A DNA stretch of 64,000 nt from Nitrospina sp. LS_NOB. GTDB taxonomy: Bacteria > Nitrospinota > Nitrospinia > Nitrospinales > VA-1. A program made the position numbers and the translations under genes. Below are positions 20,389 to 30,419 of the stretch, in pieces (position 1 is the first letter of the stretch; each line of letters begins with the position of its first letter). The stretch spans positions 62,001 to 126,000 of the forward strand of contig LFLA01000021.1 in NCBI GenBank assembly GCA_001542995.1, read 5' to 3'. The notes below the pieces were generated by a model. That model worked only from the letters and a program-made list of their open reading frames with translations, did not search any database and had not been told where the DNA came from.

Positions 20389-23136
20389 TTAAGGAGCGGC
20401 TTTAACCTGTGGGGATACCCGGGTATTTTCCAGAAGTTTGCCCAGTCCTTCGAGGTCTTTGCGATATCGCGCCAGTGATTGATCGAGATTTCCCTGCGAT
20501 TCCAGAATGCGGCGATAAGTGCTGCGAATCATGTCATAGTCGCTCTTACTCAAAATCAGTTTCTGATCTTTTGCAGGTTTCGACGGAGTGGAAGGGTCGA
20601 CTTCGGCGACACGTAGGCCCAACTCTTCGTGAGGCTCACGGGCATAGCCAGTAAATATTTTCTCCAGCGCTTCATCCAGAGTCCGTTCCATGGCAATGCT
20701 GTCTTCATAAGCTACAATGACGCGCTTGAGCTCGGGGATCTTTCCAGCATCGGCTTTTATGTATAAAGGCCGTACATAAACCAGCGACTCTTCAATGGGA
20801 ATGACCAAAAGGGTTCCTTGTATAACGCTTGATCCTCGTTGATCCCACAATGAAATCTGCCGGGAAATCTCCGCATTCTGATTGATCCGGGCCACCATTT
20901 GGCCGGGCCCAAACACCAGCTTCTGCTTGGGAAAGGTATACACATCCAGCTTGCCATACTGTTCGCCATCACTTCGCGCCACCATCCAGGCTGACAGGTT
21001 GCTTTTTCCTCTCGGCGTGTATGGAAGCATGAGAATGTATTCCTCGTGATCCTCGCCCGGCAGTTTCATGATCGTGTAATAAGGCTTCATGATGCTCCCA
21101 TCGATTTCCGGTATTTCCCATTGGTCTTCCTTGTTATAGAAAACCTGTGACCGCTTCATATGATAGGTGGCATAAATATGTGTCTGAATCATAAACAGGT
21201 CGGAGGGGTAACGAATATGACTGCGCAAATCTTCCGGCATCTCGCTCAAATCTTTAAACAAATCGGGAAAAATATTGCGGTACGTCCGGATGACCGGGTC
21301 TGCCTGATCGGCGACATAAAAATTCATCGAACCGTCATAAGCATCGATGGAAATTTTTACAGAGTTGCGCACATAATTACCAAACCGGGGAATTTGTGGA
21401 GAATAAGGAAACCGATCACTCACCGTATACGCGTCATAAATCCAAATCAGGCGGCCTTCTGAAATCACCAGGTAAGGGTCGTTATCCAGCCTGAGAAATG
21501 GCGCCACTTTCTCCACCCGGTCAGTGATATTCCGGTACATCAGAACCCGACTTTCACTATTAATGTCATTAGAAAAAATAATTTTAAGGGCTTTGAACCG
21601 GACCGCCAGAACAAGCTTGCGGAAAAAGGAACCAACTTCAAAACCACCCTTGCCTTCATAATTCTTGTATACATTTTTCTCCCCTTCCGGGTAATCAAAC
21701 TCTTTGGTTCCGGTGTTGACAAAAACATGATCGTTGGCCAGTTCACCAAAATAGATTTCGGGCCGAGTCACTACCAGATCCACATTGGATTGTGGAGGGA
21801 TATCTTTAATGAATAACACCGGCAGTCCTTCCGGCGTAATCTGGTTAACAGGACTCAGTGAAACCCCGTACCCATGCGTGAAAGTCAGGTGCTCGTTGAT
21901 CCATGTGCGGTTGGGCAGGTTGGAGGAAAGCAGTTCCCTTGGCGACAACAAGGTCTGGCGATATTTCCCGTTGATGAGGTAGCGGTCATTGTCTACAGAC
22001 TGGAACTGGTAATAGGTCCTGATCTCCTGGATCTGCCCCAAGGTATCGAGAAGCGGTTCCTGATCCCAGAGCCGGATATTTTCGATCGTTATCGCGTTTT
22101 TCCGTATGCTTTCGGCTGTCAAAGACGCAGCACCGGAAAGCTCATGCGTCTCGGTCTGGCTGAGCCCATACGCCGTTAACGCGCCAGCAATGGTGTGCTC
22201 GATATAAGGGGCTTCCTTGACCAATTCGTTTGGAACCACCACAAATTTCTGCAAAATCTTCGGATACAAGTTGGCGACAAAAAACACCAGCGCCAATCCC
22301 ACACCTGAAAGCATGACCTTTTTCATACCAGGTCGAATCAGCCCCATAAATGAAACCAGAGCAGAAATCAAAGAAGTAATGATCAAAATATAGAGGACAG
22401 GGATTTTCCCATTGTCATCGGAGAATCCGATCCCGGCGATCAAACTACTTCCCTCCGTCAACAATTCATAACGCTGAAGATAAAATTCGCTGGCAAACAA
22501 AAGAAAGAACAAACCGGCAAGCCCCGAAAGAGTGCGCTTGGCATCAGGAAGAAGAACCACTCCGGTCGGCCCGACATAAATAAAACGCTTGAAAAAATAG
22601 ATCAGTCCCACGCCAAGGGAAAGCACGATCATGGTTTCCCACAACAAAGACTTCACCAGCAACCAGAGAGGCAGGGTAAAAAAGTAAAAGGAGATATCTT
22701 TGCCATAGATAGGATCAATCTCTCCATACGGGGAAGCATTAAAGTATTGCAAAAGGGTTTCCCATTGCTGGGCCATCACCAGTCCGGTCATGACTGCCAA
22801 AACCAAAGGGATCATCAGAATCAACAATTTTAAATTGCTGGCCATGACATCCAACAAAGGAACTTCCCGCCGGACCTGATCTGACAAAAGAATCGGCAGG
22901 TGAGAAGTTTTCTTGTACACATGATTTAAAAATCCGAATGTCAGCAGGAAAAACACAACACCCGTCAGCAACCCAAACCCGAACTGCGATACCACCACCG
23001 TCCACAAGACCGAAGTAATTCCATGACTTTCGAACCACAACCAGTCAATATAAAAGGAAAGGATTTTATCGGCAAATAGCGAACCGGCAAAAACCACTGC
23101 CGCCAGAATGAACAACCACTTTTTAATTTTTTCCAT
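20389..23136 (-). CDS. UPF0182 family large membrane protein
   Basis: 915 aa; N-terminal TM region; PEIYFGELANDHVFVNTGTKEFDYPEG; RYPSDLFMIQTHIYATYHM; NLSAWMVARSDGEQYGKLDVYTFPKQKLVFGPGQMVARINQ. Confidence 0.95.
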   Translation of the reverse strand: MEKIKKWLFILAAVVFAGSLFADKILSFYIDWLWFESHGITSVLWTVVVSQFGFGLLTGVVFFLLTFGFLNHVYKKTSHLPILLSDQVRREVPLLDVMASNLKLLILMIPLVLAVMTGLVMAQQWETLLQYFNASPYGEIDPIYGKDISFYFFTLPLWLLVKSLLWETMIVLSLGVGLIYFFKRFIYVGPTGVVLLPDAKRTLSGLAGLFFLLFASEFYLQRYELLTEGSSLIAGIGFSDDNGKIPVLYILIITSLISALVSFMGLIRPGMKKVMLSGVGLALVFFVANLYPKILQKFVVVPNELVKEAPYIEHTIAGALTAYGLSQTETHELSGAASLTAESIRKNAITIENIRLWDQEPLLDTLGQIQEIRTYYQFQSVDNDRYLINGKYRQTLLSPRELLSSNLPNRTWINEHLTFTHGYGVSLSPVNQITPEGLPVLFIKDIPPQSNVDLVVTRPEIYFGELANDHVFVNTGTKEFDYPEGEKNVYKNYEGKGGFEVGSFFRKLVLAVRFKALKIIFSNDINSESRVLMYRNITDRVEKVAPFLRLDNDPYLVISEGRLIWIYDAYTVSDRFPYSPQIPRFGNYVRNSVKISIDAYDGSMNFYVADQADPVIRTYRNIFPDLFKDLSEMPEDLRSHIRYPSDLFMIQTHIYATYHMKRSQVFYNKEDQWEIPEIDGSIMKPYYTIMKLPGEDHEEYILMLPYTPRGKSNLSAWMVARSDGEQYGKLDVYTFPKQKLVFGPGQMVARINQNAEISRQISLWDQRGSSVIQGTLLVIPIEESLVYVRPLYIKADAGKIPELKRVIVAYEDSIAMERTLDEALEKIFTGYAREPHEELGLRVAEVDPSTPSKPAKDQKLILSKSDYDMIRSTYRRILESQGNLDQSLARYRKDLEGLGKLLENTRVSPQVKAAP

Positions 23137-23145
23137 TGTTTACCC

Positions 23146-23700
23146 TTAATTTTCCTTCCATTTTATGGAACAACCCATTGAGGATATCTGCTCGACCGGA
23201 ACTTCTTTCCCGGCAACAATACAATCCAGAGCCTCTTTTAAATTTCTTTGGGTCACTTTTTCTTCATGCTCCCAGTTGTCATCAACTCTGCCCCGGTACA
23301 AAAGTTTTCGTTCCGGACCATAAACATAGATATCAGGTGTGCACACCGCATCATAGGCCCTGGCCGTCTCCTGCGAAGCATCGAACAAATAGGGGAAATT
23401 TATGCCCTTTTCCTTTGTGACCTTTTTCATGTTTTCCAAAGAGTCATCGGGGTAGCGTTCTGCATCATTGGAATTGATGCCAACTAACTGGACTCCCTGA
23501 TGCTCGGTCTCGGCCTGCAAATCAATCAACCGCTTAAGCACAGCCTTGACATAAGGACAATGGTTGCACATGAAAATGACCACCAGAATATTTTTATCCG
23601 AAAAACTTTCCAGAGAATATTCTTTCTCATCAACTCCGGGAAGCTGGAAACTCGCCGCGGGGGTTCCCAACGAAACCATTGTAGAATGCATTAAAGCCAT
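23146..23700 (-). CDS. Thioredoxin-like/peroxiredoxin-like redoxin
   Basis: 184 aa; FQLPGVDEKEYSLESF...LVVIFMCNHCPYVKAVLKRLIDL...GVQLVGINSND. Confidence 0.9.
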   Translation of the reverse strand: MALMHSTMVSLGTPAASFQLPGVDEKEYSLESFSDKNILVVIFMCNHCPYVKAVLKRLIDLQAETEHQGVQLVGINSNDAERYPDDSLENMKKVTKEKGINFPYLFDASQETARAYDAVCTPDIYVYGPERKLLYRGRVDDNWEHEEKVTQRNLKEALDCIVAGKEVPVEQISSMGCSIKWKEN

Positions 23701-23795
23701 TGTGAATTATTGAAGACAATGAGCGTCTTTTAAAAAGGATTGATGGAGCATGCTACCAGCCTTTTGGGACCGGCTCAATATAAAACTCCGGTTTT

Positions 23796-24725
23796 TCAAG
23801 TGGACGACTTGCAGGTCATTCCCGTAACACGGCAGGTATAACAGGCAGAGTGTGACAAGGGAAAGGGGCGCAGGGTCTCCTCAATATTGTTTCCCATGCG
23901 GGCCTTCGGGTTATCAACGAGAATCGGACAGACGTAAACGCCTTCGCCAGTCGCCATGCGCGACGTTGCGCACTGGAGCTGGGTGATATCAAAATTTTCG
24001 AAACATGCTTGCGTCACCCGTTCTTCATCATTATAGCCGCGTTCATTCTTAGCCAACTGCCCCAGCATAAAACCCGGCAATATCTTGATTTTCGGTTGGG
24101 GAACCCGGTTAGAGCGGAGAAATTCGATAAACTGCACTTCCATTTCCGCGTCCCGCTCCTCTTCCCAAGTGCGCGTGATGGTGAGTATCGGCGAAAACCC
24201 GGTCTCGGCGAGGTGCTGAATTCCGGTCACCGCTTTTCGGTAAGCTCCTTTTCCGCGTATGGCATCGTTGGCCGCTTCTTCAAAATTTTCCATACTCACC
24301 CGGAAACGCAAGGGATGATTGGAAGCGTCCTGAATCCCTCTCAACCGCAGAGCCTTCTCTGCGGTGATCTGTGTTCCATTGGTCAGAACATCGAGAGGAC
24401 CATAGTCGAGAATCAAAGCAAGAATTTCAAAAATCTCCGGATTGATAAATACTTCGCCGCCAGTAATGTAATAGTCTTTCACCCCCAGAGTTTTAGATTC
24501 TTCCAGTCTTTCTTTAACCTGGGCCAGGGTCATCATGGGGATGGTGTCGTTCTTCGGTCCGCAACTGATAAAACAATGAGTGCATTCAAGATTGCAGAGC
24601 GTGCCTCCAACCTGCAACCATAATGTCTCCAGGTTTTTCAAAGGCACTTCCGGAATAATTCTCTTATCAGTTTTTTTTACTTGAGTGTCCATGTCATGCG
24701 GCGAGCCGCCGCTAGCAAATTGCAA
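23796..24725 (-). CDS. Radical SAM protein
   Basis: 309 aa; LWLQVGGTLCNLECTHCFISCGP (CxxxCxxC), YYITGGEVFINPEIFEIL, C-terminal Cys cluster CYTCRVTGMTC. Confidence 0.9.
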   Translation of the reverse strand: MQFASGGSPHDMDTQVKKTDKRIIPEVPLKNLETLWLQVGGTLCNLECTHCFISCGPKNDTIPMMTLAQVKERLEESKTLGVKDYYITGGEVFINPEIFEILALILDYGPLDVLTNGTQITAEKALRLRGIQDASNHPLRFRVSMENFEEAANDAIRGKGAYRKAVTGIQHLAETGFSPILTITRTWEEERDAEMEVQFIEFLRSNRVPQPKIKILPGFMLGQLAKNERGYNDEERVTQACFENFDITQLQCATSRMATGEGVYVCPILVDNPKARMGNNIEETLRPFPLSHSACYTCRVTGMTCKSST

Positions 24726-24795
24726 TATCGTTGTCTACACACAAACGTTTTCTCGGCCTCACAAACTATTTACCCACTGCCCCCACGGCTAGTAG

Positions 24796-25929
24796 TTAAA
24801 GCCCCGCAGACTCGAAAGAGTCGCTGACGTTGCGGATGCGCAGTTTGCGCCTGAGCGCCGCGAACCCTGCCGAAGTTTTTCTTCCCAGTCCCGATCGATA
24901 AACCGGTGTCACTGCAAGTTTTGCCTGAAGCGGGTCCCCGGTAAAAAACCGGGTGTCGAGTGGACTCAAAAAACGGCATGTCGGATACAACCATTTTAAT
25001 GGCAGGCGGTTGCGTTGAATGGCCTTGTCCATATGTTCCGCCAGTTCTACCAGATCACGATATTTGTCCGGCTTTTCGCTACTGCCACGTTGCAGATAGA
25101 TTAAAGGAATGATTCCCGAGTCCGCTAACCTATCAATGCCTTCCTTAAATCGCGAAAGGGGTTCCGGCCCCAGAGCCAGATCGGTCCAAACTGTGCCGGA
25201 TGGGAAAACTCCTGCGGCATATTCCAAGGCAGAATGAACCTGTTTTGTCGTCATCTTTTTTTTCGACTTGACCGTTCCGGAAAAACCGCCCAATGGAAAA
25301 TCAATGATATCAAAACCAGACGCATACATGAGGTCAATGGTGCTCGAGTTCGAAGGCGGGAAGCCTTTCAACGCAACAAAAGTGTTAAAACGTTTTTTGA
25401 TAGCCTCCACCAATGGTGCAAGCCGGTTGAATCCCCGGTCGGCCTCTTCGCAGAAGTCCATATTCAGTTGTACCAGATCTGCGGCCCCTTCTTCGAAAGC
25501 CGACTGGATGACAGAAAGAATGGCTTCGATCGGCATGCTCAGTTTTTTGCCCCGGCCGATGGCGCGGAGAAAAATGTTCAGACAATAGCCATCGAGACAA
25601 ATATTTTCAGAAACCGGGGTCCGCTGCTTCAACTGCTGTTTGAGAAATTCCGGAATCGTGATGATGCCGACGTCAATCTCCCCTTCACTCATATGGAGCC
25701 GCAAGCGGTCTTCCTGGCAGACCAGTTTTGGTCCGTCCTTTCCCGGTGCATTCAGGTTAGCCTTGACGATGAAATCTTCCGCCAGAGCCAGAGTGATCTC
25801 CTCGCCCGGCTCACCGGAACAGAGCCCACCCGCGACCTCAGAAAGTCCCTGCAAAATACTCGGAACCGTAAGCCCTCTCTGGATCAACCCCAGTTTTATT
25901 TGTCCGTGATAAATTTTATCCATAGCCAT
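24796..25929 (-). CDS. Uncharacterised protein, possible TIM-barrel-like, translationally coupled to mpl
   Basis: 377 aa intact ORF; its ATG overlaps the mpl stop (TAATG); repeated alpha/beta-looking segments (AFEEGAADLVQLNMDFC..., MYASGFDIIDFPLGGFSG...). Confidence 0.7.
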   Translation of the reverse strand: MAMDKIYHGQIKLGLIQRGLTVPSILQGLSEVAGGLCSGEPGEEITLALAEDFIVKANLNAPGKDGPKLVCQEDRLRLHMSEGEIDVGIITIPEFLKQQLKQRTPVSENICLDGYCLNIFLRAIGRGKKLSMPIEAILSVIQSAFEEGAADLVQLNMDFCEEADRGFNRLAPLVEAIKKRFNTFVALKGFPPSNSSTIDLMYASGFDIIDFPLGGFSGTVKSKKKMTTKQVHSALEYAAGVFPSGTVWTDLALGPEPLSRFKEGIDRLADSGIIPLIYLQRGSSEKPDKYRDLVELAEHMDKAIQRNRLPLKWLYPTCRFLSPLDTRFFTGDPLQAKLAVTPVYRSGLGRKTSAGFAALRRKLRIRNVSDSFESAGL

Positions 25930-27323
25930 TATCGATCCAAAATCTTCTGGTGGATGCCACCAAACCCGCCTGATGACATGACCAGCACCACATCGCCGCT
26001 TTCAGCATTTTCAGCCATAAAGGCGACAATGTCATCCACTTCCTCAATGAAATGGGCGTCCGTTCCTTTTTGCCGTAGACAGGTCACAACCTGTTCCGGG
26101 TCCAGCCTTTCTTCCTCGCTGATTTTTTCAGGCGCAAACAACCCAGCAATAATAACCCGGTCGGCAGCGAGGAAACTATCCGGAAAATCCTGTTCAAACA
26201 CCTTTCGCCTTGAAGTGGCCGACCGGGGTTCAAACACAGCCCACAACCTTTGCCCCGGATAAGCCTCTTTCACCGCTTCTAACGTTAATCGAATAGCGGT
26301 CGGGTGATGGGCGAAATCGTCCAACACCGTTAACCCGTTTTTAACCCCGACCACCTCTTGCCGCCGTTTGATACCTTGAAAAGTTTTAAAAGCAGAGTTA
26401 ATTTCATCAGCCGTCAGACCCAACCGCAGACAAAGGGCCGCAACCGCCGCCGCATTCTCCACATTATGCCGGCCAATCATGGCCAACTGAAACTCTGCTT
26501 TTTTTTCATCCCGATAAGACAGGGAAAAATTACCGCACCCAGCCTCAAACCGGTAATCTTTGATCCGCCAATCCGCTCCATCCAAATAGCCATAGGTCTC
26601 GACCTTGCAAACGGCCTCTCCCATTACATCCTGAATATTTGCGTCGGCGTGTTTGACCAGTATAACCCCATCGGGCCGAATCAGGTTCACATACTTGCGG
26701 AAAGCGTCTTTAATCTGCTCCAGATCGTTAAAAATGTCAGCGTGGTCAAACTCAATGCCCGTCAGAATCGAAGCGTCAGGACGATAATGCAGAAACTTAG
26801 GTCCCTTATCGAAGAAGGCACTGTCGTACTCATCGCCTTCCGTCACAAAATAATCTCCATCAGGAACCTGATGGTTGTTGTCGAAATTTTTCAACCAACC
26901 GCCCACCATGAAACCGGGTTTTTTCCCAGATGCCTGAAGCACCCAACTTAAAAGTGCTGTGGTGGTGGTTTTGCCATGCGTCCCGGTCACCACAAGGGAT
27001 TTTCGACCATCCAGAAAAAAACGCGCAATGGCTTTAGGAAAAGATGTGTAATCCAACCCGGCTTCCAGAACAGCCTGCACTTCTTCGTTGGTTTTGGACA
27101 CTGCATTGCCGACAATGACCAGATCGATATCGTCTGTGATATTTTCTTTTCGGTAACCGGGCAGAACCGGAATTCCGGCGTTTTTAAGAAGCGTACTCAT
27201 CGGCGGGTAGACATTGGCATCGGACCCAGACACACGATAACCGGCGCCTTTCAACAAACCCGCCAACGCCGCCATGCCGGTTCCACAAATCGCTATAAGA
27301 TATATGTTTTTAATATCTTCCAT
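25929..27323 (-). CDS. mpl: UDP-N-acetylmuramate:L-alanyl-gamma-D-glutamyl-meso-diaminopimelate ligase
   Basis: 464 aa; IYLIAICGTGMAALAGLLKGAGYRVSGSD...VVTGTHGKTTTTALLSWVL...DDFAHHPTAIRLTLEAV. Confidence 0.93.
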   Translation of the reverse strand: MEDIKNIYLIAICGTGMAALAGLLKGAGYRVSGSDANVYPPMSTLLKNAGIPVLPGYRKENITDDIDLVIVGNAVSKTNEEVQAVLEAGLDYTSFPKAIARFFLDGRKSLVVTGTHGKTTTTALLSWVLQASGKKPGFMVGGWLKNFDNNHQVPDGDYFVTEGDEYDSAFFDKGPKFLHYRPDASILTGIEFDHADIFNDLEQIKDAFRKYVNLIRPDGVILVKHADANIQDVMGEAVCKVETYGYLDGADWRIKDYRFEAGCGNFSLSYRDEKKAEFQLAMIGRHNVENAAAVAALCLRLGLTADEINSAFKTFQGIKRRQEVVGVKNGLTVLDDFAHHPTAIRLTLEAVKEAYPGQRLWAVFEPRSATSRRKVFEQDFPDSFLAADRVIIAGLFAPEKISEEERLDPEQVVTCLRQKGTDAHFIEEVDDIVAFMAENAESGDVVLVMSSGGFGGIHQKILDR

Positions 27324-27409
27324 AGAAATGAGGCATTGTAGATACAGCCCCTGACAAAGTCAACAGGATGGGATGCCAACCTGCCAGAACCCCTCCGGTT
27401 CTTCACAGG

Positions 27410-28072
27410 TTAATGAAATAGATCCTTGAGTTCTGAGAGGTGGCCGATGGAACAATCGGGTTCGACCAAGGCAATCTCTTTCGGGTCCCCAAATCCAAAG
27501 TTGACCACACAGGTGTAAACCCCGGCGCGTTTACCGGTTTCAATATCCACCGGGCTATCGCCGATCAGCACCGCCTGTTCCGGAGAACATTGAAACCGGT
27601 CGAGCAAGTAGAGCAGTCCTTCCGGGTCGGGTTTTTTGGATTTCAAGCTGTCACCGCCAAGAATGGCATCGAAGGAATCCAGGCTTTCCAGGGATTGCAG
27701 TATGTGCCGCACGAACTCTTCCGGTTTGTTGGAACAGATGGCCTGCTTTTTGTTGCGGAAATGATCGAGTATTTCGCGCCCGGAAGGATAAAACCGGGTA
27801 TGGTTCATCAAATTACCCGAGTAATGTTTGCGAAACAGTTCCACCGCCTGGGGAAGGTCGGTATACTCCGTTCCGTTTATCGACTGGGCCATCAACTTTT
27901 CGACTCCCCTGCCGACATATTTGCGAATCGTTTCACGGCTCAGGGTTCTGAGTCCCAGTTCATTCAAGGCAAGGTTGACAGCATCGGCAATGTCGAAAAG
28001 GGTATCGACCAGAGTGCCGTCAAAATCGTAGACAATGAGAGAGATTTTTCGTTTCACTGGCCGCCGGGCCAC
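27410..28072 (-). CDS. gph: HAD-family phosphatase, phosphoglycolate phosphatase-like
   Basis: 220 aa; VYDFDGTLVDTLFDIADAVNLALNELGL...KKPDPEGLLYLLDRF...VLIGDSPVDIETGKRAG. Confidence 0.88.
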   Translation of the reverse strand: MARRPVKRKISLIVYDFDGTLVDTLFDIADAVNLALNELGLRTLSRETIRKYVGRGVEKLMAQSINGTEYTDLPQAVELFRKHYSGNLMNHTRFYPSGREILDHFRNKKQAICSNKPEEFVRHILQSLESLDSFDAILGGDSLKSKKPDPEGLLYLLDRFQCSPEQAVLIGDSPVDIETGKRAGVYTCVVNFGFGDPKEIALVEPDCSIGHLSELKDLFH

Positions 28073-28084
28073 ACCCGGTAGGAA

Positions 28085-28180
28085 CGAGATTCTTCACTCC
28101 GTTCAGAATGACATGACAATGTCTGCTTGTCATTCTGAGGAACAAAGTGACGAAGAATCTGGGGTTATGCGAAGCTCTCG
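28085..28180. repeat. Palindromic intergenic repeat related to element A at 41.3-41.5 kb
   Basis: CGAGATTCTTCACTCCGTTCAGAATGACA...TGTCATTCTGAGGAACAAAGTGACGAAGAATCT...GGGTTATGCGAAGCTCTC. Confidence 0.75.
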
Positions 28181-28195
28181 ATGAGAACTGGGCAA

Positions 28196-28312
28196 AAGCA
28201 TTTAAGGCCGCCTATACCTTTTGCTAGCCAAATAAAGTTTTTACCCCTCCGGGGCACGAAAATTAAGGAAGAATATCACGTGCACACTGGCCCCGCGCCT
28301 AGCGGCTAATAG
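28196..28312. repeat. Dispersed intergenic repeat, copy 3
   Basis: gcatttaaggccgcctataccttttgctagccaaataaag...gtgcacactggccccgcgcctagcggctaatag, similar to copies at 39.0-39.2 kb. Confidence 0.55.
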
Positions 28313-28605
28313 TTCGATTCGTAACGATAGGCTTTGACGATGTTTTTGTCGTTAAACAAGATGACCAACCCCTTTGACTGCCCTTCACCGATAGCCTGCC
28401 AGGTATCGATTTGATAAGTCCACATGGTGTGTTTGTTTTCGGTGCCTTCTTTGTAGGGCACGCCAAACCAGTCGAGAATTTCAATCTGGGTCGTTACATT
28501 ATTTTGAATTTTTTTAACCTTGGAGCCATCAAAATCTTTCCCGACCGTACCACAACCAACCACAAGCGTACAAAGGACCAAGAGGAGAACGTGCGTCAGT
28601 TTCAT
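28306..28605 (-). CDS. Small BamE/SmpA-like lipoprotein
   Basis: 99 aa; lipobox LLVLCTLVVGCGTVGKDF; QIEILDWFGVPYKEGTENKHTMWTYQ...GLVILFNDKNIVKAY. Confidence 0.75.
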   Translation of the reverse strand: MKLTHVLLLVLCTLVVGCGTVGKDFDGSKVKKIQNNVTTQIEILDWFGVPYKEGTENKHTMWTYQIDTWQAIGEGQSKGLVILFNDKNIVKAYRYESNY

Positions 28606-28726
28606 GGGTTCCTCCTTTGTTTGGATTAAATCTTAAATTTGGTTAAGGAGAGTGTAACAAACCTTCAGCCGAAAGTATAATTTTGATAACGGTCGATGAA
28701 ACCAAAACGCAGAACAGGACACAGCA

Positions 28727-29746
28727 TCAGGCAGGACTGTAAGGATGATGTTTGCGGTATTCAGTGAGAATACTTTCGACCCGCGTGTGGGAATGGGTCG
28801 GCAACCGTCCTCCCATATGGGAAACCACCTGCGCCGCACAATAGGAGCCGACGATGGTCGAGTCCTTCAATGACCAGTCATTGATCAAACCATAAAGGGC
28901 TCCTGCGGCAAAAAGATCTCCGGCCCCGGTGGTATCCACCGCTTCGACGGGAAAGGTGCCGACCTGCACTGGCTCATGACCACTTTTCCCGGCCAGCGAG
29001 CCCTTAGAGCCCAAGGTCAAAAACAGGGTATCCACCCATGCCAGTAATTTGTCGAACGCCTTTCTCGAATCGGTTTCACCCGTCATGGCCTGAGCTTCCA
29101 CCTCATTACAAAATAGAATGTCAACGTTCCATTGGATGAAGTCCAGCAGACTGTCTTTGAAAGTATTGACCACAAACGCGTCACTCAAAGTGAAGGCAAC
29201 CGGAATGTTCTGTTGTTTAGCGAGCTTTGCCATATGGAGTCCGGCTTCGCGGGTTTCGTCCCCGGTCCACAAATAACCTTCCACATAAACCGCTTTCGCA
29301 TCCCGGATGATGGTTTCATCGACATTGTCGGGATGAAGCATTGAAGAGACACCGAGGTTCGTCAGCATCGTGCGCTCGGCATCAGGAGTGATGAGGATCA
29401 CGCAGGTGCCGGTACCTTCATCATCGGAACCGGGCCCGCTGAACCCAACCTCGCAGGAGCGCATGTCTTCCGTGTAATGTTTCCCGTTATCATCGTTGGC
29501 CACACGGCCCAGGTAATAGGATTTGGCCCCCAGAACACTGGCGCCATGAATGGTGTTGGCGGCAGAGCCTCCGGATGAAAGTTTACGTGGCTTTGACTGC
29601 AAGGCATTTAAAACTTTTGCCTGACCGCTCGCAGAAAAAAGAGTCATACCCCCTTTGGTCACCGATATTTCTTCTATAAAAGCATCATCAACCTGAACTT
29701 CAATATCCACCAACGCGTTTCCTATCCCTACCAGATCGTAATTCAT
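28727..29746 (-). CDS. PfkB-family carbohydrate/adenosine kinase
   Basis: 339 aa; SSGGSAANTIHGASVLGAKSYYLGRVANDDNG...VDTTGAGDLFAAGALYGL. Confidence 0.92.
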   Translation of the reverse strand: MNYDLVGIGNALVDIEVQVDDAFIEEISVTKGGMTLFSASGQAKVLNALQSKPRKLSSGGSAANTIHGASVLGAKSYYLGRVANDDNGKHYTEDMRSCEVGFSGPGSDDEGTGTCVILITPDAERTMLTNLGVSSMLHPDNVDETIIRDAKAVYVEGYLWTGDETREAGLHMAKLAKQQNIPVAFTLSDAFVVNTFKDSLLDFIQWNVDILFCNEVEAQAMTGETDSRKAFDKLLAWVDTLFLTLGSKGSLAGKSGHEPVQVGTFPVEAVDTTGAGDLFAAGALYGLINDWSLKDSTIVGSYCAAQVVSHMGGRLPTHSHTRVESILTEYRKHHPYSPA

Positions 29747-29796
29747 AAAAATATTTTTCGTGATTTAAATTGTGATTACTCAGCACCAGCAGGAAT

Positions 29797-30339
29797 TTAT
29801 ACCGTTGCGGATTTGATAAACATTTTATAAACGATGAGGCCAAATAGCGTGACTCCTGCCGCAAAAAAAGCGGCTCCTGATACTTGGGCGATCAGGGCAA
29901 CCGACTCTTGTGCCGCACCGGTTGACCCCATTCCAGGAGCCAGAAACCCGGCCAGCAACCAGAAAATTCCATAGCCCAGACTTCCCAACCCACTGAGCAG
30001 GGAAACTCCTAATTGCGCGCGGGCCGGAAAACTTAACCAGGCCACCAGCAGCGAAAAAGCAATACTGATGACACCCATAGTCTGCGAGTGCAAATGGGCA
30101 CGTTTCATATAAATCCATGATTTTTTGACCACCTTGTCGGCTTTGGCTTGATCGCCCTTATAAACTCCGGACAATGCTTTTTCGGAGCCGGACTTCAAAA
30201 TATCCTTAATGTTGTCTTCGCAACAACCGAAAGACAAACCCAGCGACCCTCCAAACAGGATCGCGATCATAGCGACTAAAACTCCGTATTTGATGTGCGA
30301 AAAATCGACCATGGCCTCACCCAAAAGTTTTGTTATCAA
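29797..30339 (-). CDS. Uncharacterised integral membrane protein
   Basis: 180 aa; four hydrophobic segments (GVLVAMIAILFGGSLGLSFG; MGVISIAFSLLVAWLSF; GLGSLGYGIFWLLAGF; GAAFFAAGVTLFGLIVYKMF). Confidence 0.7.
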   Translation of the reverse strand: MITKLLGEAMVDFSHIKYGVLVAMIAILFGGSLGLSFGCCEDNIKDILKSGSEKALSGVYKGDQAKADKVVKKSWIYMKRAHLHSQTMGVISIAFSLLVAWLSFPARAQLGVSLLSGLGSLGYGIFWLLAGFLAPGMGSTGAAQESVALIAQVSGAAFFAAGVTLFGLIVYKMFIKSATV

Positions 30340-30419
30340 TGTCTGCTAAAAGCAGGTTCGCTAATGCACCGGTATTTGTCAATTGTAAAATTATTTTTAA
30401 CAGAGTAGAATTCCCACTG

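Noticed and set aside
25234-26262. 342-aa plus-strand ORF
   Set aside because: Antisense to the 377-aa gene and mpl, which have better coding support and start/stop coupling.
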